Shown here piece after piece: positions 57,280 to 64,000 of a stretch of DNA of 64,000 bases. Position numbers and translations under genes: made by a program. The stretch comes from Conchocele bisecta (taxonomy: Eukaryota; Mollusca; Bivalvia; Lucinida; Thyasiridae), in the NCBI GenBank assembly GCA_029237695.1, contig CM055265.1, positions 107,806,773 through 107,870,772 of the forward strand. Reading direction: 5' to 3'. Below the pieces are notes generated by a model that was not told where the DNA came from, ran no database searches, and saw only the letters and a program-made list of their open reading frames with translations. Each line of letters starts with the position of its first letter. Position 1 is the stretch's first letter.

Positions 57280-58212
57280 CATAGAATTTAATGGGTTAAC
57301 GAGGAATGTGCATATGTACCAGATATTGCGAGATTTTGCGTTATTTCATATCCCGCATTGTTTGTCCCCTAGTTATGATTTGTAACTTCGTACAGAAATA
57401 CGAATATTCGTGTTTCTAGTATGGGGTTGCATATGCTAAATATGGAGGTTGTCTTTTTGTCACTGATGCATTTAACCACACTTATTGTTTACCCTAGTTT
57501 CTCGACCAATGAAAGAACGGCATTTCGTCTCAATTAATATGTATTAAATTAATCATTAAATGTTCAACGCTGTATTTAAAACTGATTGTAGTCCTTGTCA
57601 TCAGTTCAAGAGACGCAAAGCAAATTACAACCCACACACGCGCTCACTTCATGTCACACAATCAATCAAATACTAGTATATCGATTCGAAATCACTTTAG
57701 GGGCGGAGCTTCGCGACTGGGCTGGATAAACAATAAGTAAGTTATAGGTCACGTATTGATTTTTTACTAAACTAATTTCTTGCTCGCCAGCGCTCATTTG
57801 AAATTAATTTACTAAAAAATCAATATGTGATCTATAACTATTAAATACTGCTAGAGATAGATATCATAAACCCCATGTCTCAAGTCACAACCAGGTGGGT
57901 CACAACTCTCCCGTGTGGATACTGTGTGTGATACCGCGATCGTGAAGATCATGCTATTCTAATCAAATAAGAGCTATCGTAGTTACTACTAAATAGGCGT
58001 GGTGCACTCGATAATTGCTTCGAGAACCGTTTCACTGTTTTTGCCGAAGCTACAACACATGCTGATAACGAGCGTCTGTGAACATCACTGTTACGTAAAA
58101 AGCAAATTGTCTGCACACCGAAATGTAGTTATTGAAATTTAGGTCACGCCCTCCAAAAAGTCAGTTATTGAGCAGATAAAACAACAATTATTTAACACAT
58201 ATGAATGGTTAC

Positions 58213-58704
58213 GAAAACCTGCACAGATTTTACGGCCGTATAAACAATGCAAAAGCAATTTTCTTTTTCTTTTTTTTTTTGATAATATTAAATTTTATCA
58301 AAATTTAAGAATGCGCCTTCTTTTTATTTCATCAAATATTGATTTTATTACGGAAAACATGATTTCTCTATGGGAATTTAACAAGGGGGAAAAGAGGTAG
58401 AGGACCTGGAGGAAGAGTCTGAAATTGACTCTGAAACCTGGCTAGACAGCTGGGAAATGATCTAACTAAGAAAACAAAAGTTAAATTTTGAAAATCGGTC
58501 CACTATTTCTGAAGTGAAGATGTCTATGGGGATTTAACATTGGAAAGAAAATCGCAATAAAATCAATATTGGACCAAATTTCGAGAAATAGAAAGAAGGC
58601 TCATTCTTAAATATGGCTAAAACTTAATATTATGAAAAAAATATTGTTTTTGCATTGTTTATATGGCCGTAAAATTTGGGCAGATTTCGTGAAACAGACA
58701 GTAA
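58213..58704. mobile_element. Family O MITE, copy 4
   Basis: CCTGCACAGATTTTACGGCC start, TTCGTGAAACAGACAGTAA end; internal AAGATGTCTATGGGGATTTA. Confidence 0.85.
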
Positions 58705-59547
58705 GCCATATGACCGTGACCTTGAGCACGGAGGCCATAGGTGGCCATCGAATGAAAATATGTATTGGATGATGACAGTTAATCATATGAAGTTTCAAGC
58801 CTATCCGGCTTGCGGTAACAGAGATAGTAGGTAGCCGACAACTTTAACGCAAATCTCTGACAGGCAGACGGACATACGCACGGACGAACACATTGACAGG
58901 GTGGCGATGATATGCATCCTGAAATCATGTATATCCAGTAGAAGGGAGGAATTGGCTCAATGCATCAATTGGGCTTTCTCAGCATAATGGCACAGCGAAT
59001 TAGACTCGTACATGTAACACGGTAGTATGGTGCTGTGCTTATGCAATTAATATAAGTTAGATCACGGTTCGTCCGCATGTACGGGGAGATAATCGCTCGT
59101 ACATGCGGACAAACGTGATCTTATTTATCACATCCTCACGTACTTACTTTGAACACGGAAATACAGAAACAACACCATGAAATGTATAAAAGATGTGATA
59201 AATATAATCAAACAACTGCGCTGATGTACGATATGTATTACAAATTGATTCATTTCATAAAAAAGCTCGACATAGCCAAGTTTCTTACATGAAATCAGTA
59301 ACCTGACTTAAATAAATGCATAATCATATTAAATACCCACTCATTTACATTGTCATACATGTGTGTAGACATACTACCCACAACTGCATTTAGACCAAAT
59401 CGCTTTGCTTTTCAATTATACCGACTGCCAAGAGTATCGGGCACTACAATGTTTGAATATGCCCTGACACCGTTCCTAATGCCAGCCTGCGAACTGTATC
59501 AATGCAAGTTAAGGAATTATGTCATAGACAGATATACTTGGCTTCAA
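58705..59547. other. About 850 bp without a supported gene; AE hairpin at 59062-59125
   Basis: GATCACGGTTCGTCCGCATG and its inverse around GGGGAGATAATCG. No exon seen. Confidence 0.5.
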
Positions 59548-60425
59548 TGATAATTGCTTCATAAGAGTGATGTGATATATGAATATAACACATGTGAATA
59601 TTGTCTTGTTATTGTATGGCATTGAGTTGCCATCTCCGCCATCTGTGTATGTACAAGCCAGCCAACGTACAGTTTCACCACGTCGTGCATTTGACACATA
59701 CAGCAACTAATATGAAAGTAAACCAAATAAAAGTTGGTGCAATACATAATAGATAGATATGACAATGGCGTGCTATAAATATTATACAAGCAAACTATAC
59801 ACAAGACGAGATATCTGAACATTTCTCCCATCAATCTCAAAATAAATTTTGATGTGTAAACTTTTCAATCTGATGCACATCCTATGTTAGTGTACACGTT
59901 ACCCATAGGTAATGCCATATTCACTCACATAGTAGGTGAGTAGACACCAGGGACAACACACACAGGTAACTGCTTACATGTCACTGTAGTTGATAGCTAA
60001 TAACAGAGTACAGTAGTGGGTATATATGGTATGTGTTGTGTAGTTTGCCAGGTAAAAGTGATACATTGTGCGATTTTCTGTGTTTGAGGTTATATATAAT
60101 GGTGGTTAATATTGTTAAAGACAAAAGCGCAAACCTGTCCAGAAAACTGACATATTTTGGTGTAATATAATTGATAGGAGTCCGTTCTCCTGGCTTTTCT
60201 GCATGTGATTAGTTACATTATATCATATGTTCTACTTCACATTTTGGGTTATTTGTCAAACGGCAGAACAGGTGAAATTGGCTGATGGCTGGAACATACA
60301 AAGACAGCCGACATGGCCACTCCATAGGCTATAGTAACGAGGCAGTGTTCACATATAGTCTATCACATTTACAAAGCAATTATCTTTGAATCAAACGATG
60401 ATCAGGTATAGAGCGGGTCCTTAAT
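59548..60425. mobile_element. Family Q element, copy 2
   Basis: ATTGAGTTGCCATCTCCGCC left arm and GCTGATGGCTGGAACATACA...GCCGACATGGCCACTCC right arm, as at 9994-10627, with end GATGATCAGGTATAGAGCGG. Confidence 0.75.
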
Positions 60426-60452
60426 GTGATTGGGCTAACTGTATTTATAGTT

Positions 60453-60658
60453 ACAGTGGAACCTCTCTAAACCAGACACCAAAAAGCATCTGTGATCTTA
60501 TTGTTGATGATTTTTTTGTCATTTATCTCATGCGATAGTGTCCGTTCGTGATCACACAGCGCACAACTATGAATTATCAGAATTATCAAATGCCTGATTT
60601 ACAGTGAAACATCCCTAAGCGGGACCCCCAGGGTTTCCGGTTTAGAGAGGTTTCACTG
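60453..60658. mobile_element. Family M MITE, full-length copy
   Basis: TA-CAGTGGAACCTCTCTAAACC start, TTAGAGAGGTTTCACTG-TA end. It ends 41 bases before the CH exon. Confidence 0.88.
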
Positions 60659-60699
60659 TAATTCATTCCTTTCATCAACGTCATCTTTGTTTTCTTCAG

Positions 60700-60815
60700 A
60701 GAGATCCGGAAATGGAGACCCAGGCTTTGGACTGGATTGAGGCGAACCTGGGACAGAAACTCGACAAATCCAAGGCCTACGAGGACATATTGAAGGACGG
60801 CATCGTTCTCTGCAA
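60700..60815 (+). CDS. Calponin-homology exon of a calponin/transgelin-type gene
   Basis: Acceptor tttgttttcttcag, donor TGCAA|gtaagt; 116 bases, phase 0 in, phase 2 out. It encodes RDPEMETQALDWIEANLG, a spacer with a YEDI helix, and LKDGIVLCK. This is the start of a single type-3 CH domain as in calponin, transgelin and myophilin: the (R/Y)DPE...W(I/L)E helix and the DG(I/V/T)(V/I)LC(K) helix are diagnostic. These are small actin-binding proteins of smooth-type muscle and cytoskeleton. The rest of the CH domain and any calponin repeats must lie beyond 64000; no continuation is seen on this strand in the last 3.2 kb. The GC content and codon use clearly exceed the surrounding repeats. Calponin versus transgelin cannot be decided here. 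Confidence 0.88.
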
Positions 60816-60845
60816 GTAAGTTTATGTCCAGATAGGTGTACATGT

Positions 60846-61086
60846 ATGTGGCTGTGACTGGAGCAATGTGGCTAATAGGAGCTGTGTTAAGTTCTGTCTA
60901 ATAAAATAGCCCACTCCTCTAGCCTGATAACGATCTATATTGCTAGTTAGAAGTGTGATGGGTGTTTCATTGATGGATGGAATGGCTAACATAGTACTCG
61001 CTGATCAGGCTGTGCGAATGCACAGGCTGATCTGGATCTACAATGGCAGAAAAGTCCATAAGCCCCATTTCTCCAATCACCGCCAC
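60846..61086. mobile_element. Family S palindromic MITE, complete copy
   Basis: GTGACTGGAGCAATGTGGCT start, GCCCCATTTCTCCAATCAC end; begins 30 bases after the CH exon donor. Confidence 0.88.
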
Positions 61087-61225
61087 ATATAGGGAAAATA
61101 GAAAATAGACGCGTTCTCAGCTGCAATAACATTCATTTACTATTATAATACATGTATACAACTCCACAGTATGAACAAACACCATTCCCACCGCTGAATA
61201 ATGATAACCATGTTCTCTAAATGTT

Positions 61226-61359
61226 CTATTGGTGGCCACACCTGTCCATGTGCCGCTTCGTCACCCTCTGTTCCCAGGCTTCCAACATCTTCCTCTGATC
61301 CGCCGAGATCGGCTTCCAGTAGGAGGATTGTATGGCCTTGTTGCTAACGCATGGTGTTC
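61226..61359 (-). CDS. Exon 2 (terminal) of the MGSCFSK gene
   Basis: On the minus strand an acceptor (gtgttattgtag) opens a 134-base exon: two bases finish a codon, then 43 codons and TAG (61228-61226). The peptide begins TPCVSNKAIQSSYWKPISA and continues with an amphipathic charged stretch (DQRKMLEAWEQRVTKRH), ending GHQ. It joins the 61771 donor in phase (A|GA, Arg). High GC and regular codon use support coding. Function unknown. Confidence 0.72.
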
Positions 61360-61770
61360 CTACAATAACACGAGTAGTCCGTTATGTATGACCTGACATT
61401 TGATACATCGGTGACAGTCAAAAGGACAATAATGCAAGACTTATTCAATAAAACAAATACATGTAGCTGTCAATTGCTGGAAACGCATGTGCATATTAGA
61501 TTACATGTAACTTCGACATCGACATTACAAATGACATCCAAATGGCATGTATGAGCTATTGACATTGATATTAGTTTTTTAAAACGTCTACCCATGATTA
61601 AACCGTATCTGCTTCTGATGTGATTGACAGAAATAATTAAGAACACGGTTGTCCACATGTACGGTCGACAATCCGCCAGTTGATGCTTGCATACTTCGCA
61701 TCGTACGCGTACAAATGGACGACTTGCTAATTATTACCTAATGAGTGCATTCATAAATATCACCACTTAC

Positions 61771-62428
61771 TATGTATGGCCATGGTGGCGACGTCGCTAT
61801 GTGTGAAGCAGTTGTGCGTCCTGAGACCCCTGGTAGCCATCGGCCTACGGCATCGGTTCCTTGTACACGTATCTCTAGCTTCTATCGCTGGTAGTTTCCC
61901 AAGGAGAGGCTGATTCTGCCTCTGTGGTACAACATTCCATGTGGAGTAAGAATATCTGCTACCGTTAATTGTCGCCACGTCCTGCCGTCCGGGCTCAAGT
62001 ACCAAGGAAGTGGTGCGGGGTTCCTCGGGATCTTTCAGGTACCGACTCCAGGACGCGGTCTGGTAGTCTATGGATGTACATATACTTCTAGCTCTGTCGG
62101 CAATCTGCTGTGGCTCATGGACATGTGGCGTTGGTTTCCTGTCCAGGGTAATGGGAATGTGGACCTCCCGTCCGATGTCGATGTATGTGTAGAACCTGAG
62201 TACAGGCGGACTCTCGGGTCGCTCGTCTTCGCTGGAGTCCGTCTCCTCTGGAATATTTGTGGCAGCCGCATGCAGATCGTCTTCAGTATCATTATCATCC
62301 AGTCCATCATCCCCGTCATGATCAGTTGCGGATTGCACATCTTCATCATTGTCTTCGCAATCAGACGGATCGTCTGACAACGAGTAGCGCATCTTCTTAC
62401 TGAATATTTTACTAAAACAAGAGCCCAT
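61771..62428 (-). CDS. Exon 1 of a predicted N-myristoylated acidic protein
   Basis: 658 bases from ATG at 62428 to a consensus donor (CATA|gtaagt), giving 219 codons plus one base. It splices in phase to 61359 for a total of about 263 residues. The start MGSCFSK fits N-myristoylation at Gly2 with Cys4 as a palmitoylation candidate, so membrane anchoring is likely (inference). Residues about 18-75 are very acidic with Asp/Glu/Ser runs (for example SEDERPESPP). The middle holds a hydrophobic/aromatic patch (VLRFYTYIDIGREVHIPI) and the end is Arg-rich. I do not recognise the family. The upstream 5' flank has a CRE and an X-box-like site. Without splicing the frame stops after three more residues, a minor alternative. 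Confidence 0.75.
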
Positions 62429-62493
62429 ATTATTATATAATCGTTGTAGTTGTGCACACTCATAAAATTACTGTCGACAAGAACAGTAACCAT

Positions 62494-62501
62494 TGACGTC
62501 A
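62494..62501 (-). promoter_or_regulatory. Perfect CRE palindrome
   Basis: TGACGTCA, about 70 bases upstream of the minus-strand ATG at 62428. A weaker TGACGTTA lies at 62526-62533. A CREB/ATF site is likely by sequence; function is not shown. Confidence 0.5.
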
Positions 62502-62505
62502 CGTA

Positions 62506-62519
62506 GCAACCATGGCAAC
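62506..62519 (-). promoter_or_regulatory. X-box-like (RFX) site
   Basis: GCAACCATGGCAAC has a perfect right half-site (GGCAAC) and a poorer left half for the RFX X-box (GTTNCC-AT-GGNAAC). Five bases from the CRE. RFX sites mark many ciliary genes, a hint only. Confidence 0.35.
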
Positions 62520-62661
62520 GTCATATGACGTTATGAGATATGGACAAACTTTTTTACTTCGCATTGATAGGAGGACTTATTTGAAAGGGTCTTCTTATGA
62601 ATACAAATTGCAAAATTTGACCCAGCGTTATTGAAATGAAACACGGTAACATGACATGTAC

Positions 62662-63354
62662 TGTACTGTCTGTTTCACGAAACCTGCCCAAATTTTCCGG
62701 CTACATACACAATGCAAAAACAATATGTTTTTCAATAACATTAAATTATTATTTATTTATAGCAAAATTTAAGAATGAGCCTTCTTTTTATTTCGTGAAA
62801 TTTCGTTCAATATCGATTATATTGCGAAAAAATCAATTTCCCCATGTTAAATCCCCATAGACATCTTCACAGAGTCTATGGGGATTAACATGGGGAGTGA
62901 AGATGTCTATGGGATTTAACATGGGGAATTTTTTATAATTTCAGAAATAGTGGACCGATTTTCAAAATTTAACTTTTGTTTTCTTAGTTAGATCATGTCC
63001 AAGCTATCGAACCAGGTTTCAGAGTCAATTTATAAAATGTTTCGTTTTTCGACTCCTCTCCAGGTTTTCCATCTCTTTTCCCCCCATGTTAAATTCCCAT
63101 AGAGAAGTCACTTTTCGTAATAAAATAATATTCTAATGCACCGAAACTAGAAAGCACGCATCTGATTGGTCAATTGAAATCAGAGCCTATAAAATATGAA
63201 AAATCACAGCATATAAAATCTCCGTTTTACGAAATAAAAAGAAAGCTCATTCTTTAATTTTTATATAATTTAATATTATCAAAAATATATTCTGTTTGCA
63301 TTGTTTATACAGCCGTGAACTTGAAATTTGGGCAGGTTTCGTGAAACAGACAGT
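62662..63354. mobile_element. Family O MITE, longest copy
   Basis: CTGTCTGTTTCACGAAACCT start, GTTTCGTGAAACAGACAGTA end. Central tandem AAATCCCCATAGACATC / GATGTCTATGGGATTTAAC hairpins near 62850-62930; includes a unique 100 bp insertion near 63130-63230. Confidence 0.85.
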
Positions 63355-64000
63355 AGACTAATACATGTATATAAAACAGACAGTAGACTAATACATGTAT
63401 ATAAAACAGACAGTAGACTAATACATGTATATAAAACAGACAGTAGACTAATACATGTATATAAAACAGACAGTAGACTAATACATGTATATAAAACAGA
63501 CAGTAGACTAATACATGTATATAAAACAGTAGACTAATACTGTATATAAAACAGACAGTAGACTAATACATGTATATAAAACAGAGAGTAGACTAATACA
63601 TGTATATAAAACAGACAGTAGAATAATACATGTGACATGTATAAAACAGACAGTAGACTAATACATGTATACAAAACAGACAGTAGACTAATACATGTGT
63701 ACAAAACAGACAGTAGACTAATACATGTGTACAAAACAGACAGTAGACTAATACATGTGTACAAAAACAGACAAGTAGACTAATACATGTGTACAAAACA
63801 GACAGTAGACTAACTACATGTAAAACAAGTCACAGTAGACTAATACATGTGTAAAAAACAGCAGTAGACTAGACAAGTAGACTAATCTACTGTGTATACA
63901 GTACAGTAGACTAATACAATGTGTATATATACAGACAGTAGACTAATACATGTGTATAAAACAGACAGTAGACTAATACATGTGTATAAAACAGACAGTA
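63345..64000. repeat. 30 bp minisatellite, to the window edge
   Basis: More than twenty units ACAGACAGTAGACTAATACA-TGTATATAAA. Units are nearly identical at the left and drift rightward (TGTGTACAAA, small indels around 63820-63900), then partly recover. Frames within it (repeated SRLIHVYKTD or LYTCISLLSV) are artefacts. The first unit begins inside the last 10 bases of the O element. Confidence 0.95.

Larger units (their letters stand above)
56130..57845. mobile_element. Inverted repeats enclosing a LINE fragment and a SINE
   Basis: AAGCCCAGTCGCGAAGCTCC at 56191 and its inverse at about 57704, with AAATTAATTT / GCGAGC subterminal matches outside. The ~1.5 kb between them holds the LINE 3' end and a SINE-like copy, so an older MITE may have been filled by retroelements, or two copies lie head to head. 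Confidence 0.5.

Noticed and set aside
62427..62440. TATA box for the minus-strand gene
   Set aside because: The TATATAA lies within about 12 bases of the ATG, too close to direct a transcript that includes it.
62068..62502. Second minus-strand frame overlapping the MGSCFSK exon
   Set aside because: Shadow of the real exon in another frame; lacks the in-phase donor and myristoylation start.
63328..63796. Repetitive frames encoding SRLIHVYKTD or LYTCISLLSV
   Set aside because: Translation of the 30 bp minisatellite.

Overview
This is a 64 kb piece of an animal nuclear genome. It is AT-rich, has no operons, has short exons with GT-AG introns, and is packed with miniature inverted-repeat elements (MITEs). 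A bivalve mollusc is the most likely source. That is an inference from the style of the dispersed repeats and SINE-like tails and from the calponin-type exon, not from a database match.

Genes. (1) The left edge holds the 3' part of a + strand gene for a single-pass membrane protein: a 12-codon exon (198-233), an atypical eight-cysteine LDL-receptor class A exon (1791-1919) and a transmembrane plus charged-tail exon (3439-3639). All are joined in phase 1. A plausible next or last exon starts at 6565 and a weaker exon-like island at 7185. (2) A calponin/transgelin-type gene on the + strand is represented by one clear CH-domain exon (60700-60815) and a probable 7-codon first coding exon (29728-29748) in matching phase. 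This implies a roughly 31 kb first intron, and the gene runs off the right edge. (3) A two-exon gene on the - strand (62428-61771 and 61359-61226) encodes about 263 residues with a myristoylation-type N terminus. It lies inside the calponin-type gene if that gene continues rightward.

Mobile elements. The rest is transposon debris, often nested. The most notable element (37779-40959) has about 160 bp terminal inverted repeats around a decayed gene whose acidic motifs resemble FEN1/XPG (PIN-fold) nucleases rather than a DDE transposase. Also present are a 5'-truncated LINE (56296-56913), a hAT-like element with a 7-8 bp target duplication (7491-9635), a tRNA-derived SINE with a perfect 12 bp target duplication (12410-12610), pogo/Tigger-like MITEs with TA flanks, and about fifteen palindromic MITE families, labelled A to V here, with two to ten copies each.

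Architecture. Several sequence-unrelated elements share one plan: short inverted termini enclosing arrays of short, often palindromic units (21 bp in families E and I, 11 bp in K, irregular in J; an older array may be AB). The window ends in a 30 bp minisatellite that starts exactly at the terminus of a family-O MITE. How the genes work together cannot be inferred: the receptor-like, calponin-like and myristoylated proteins are neighbours only by position.
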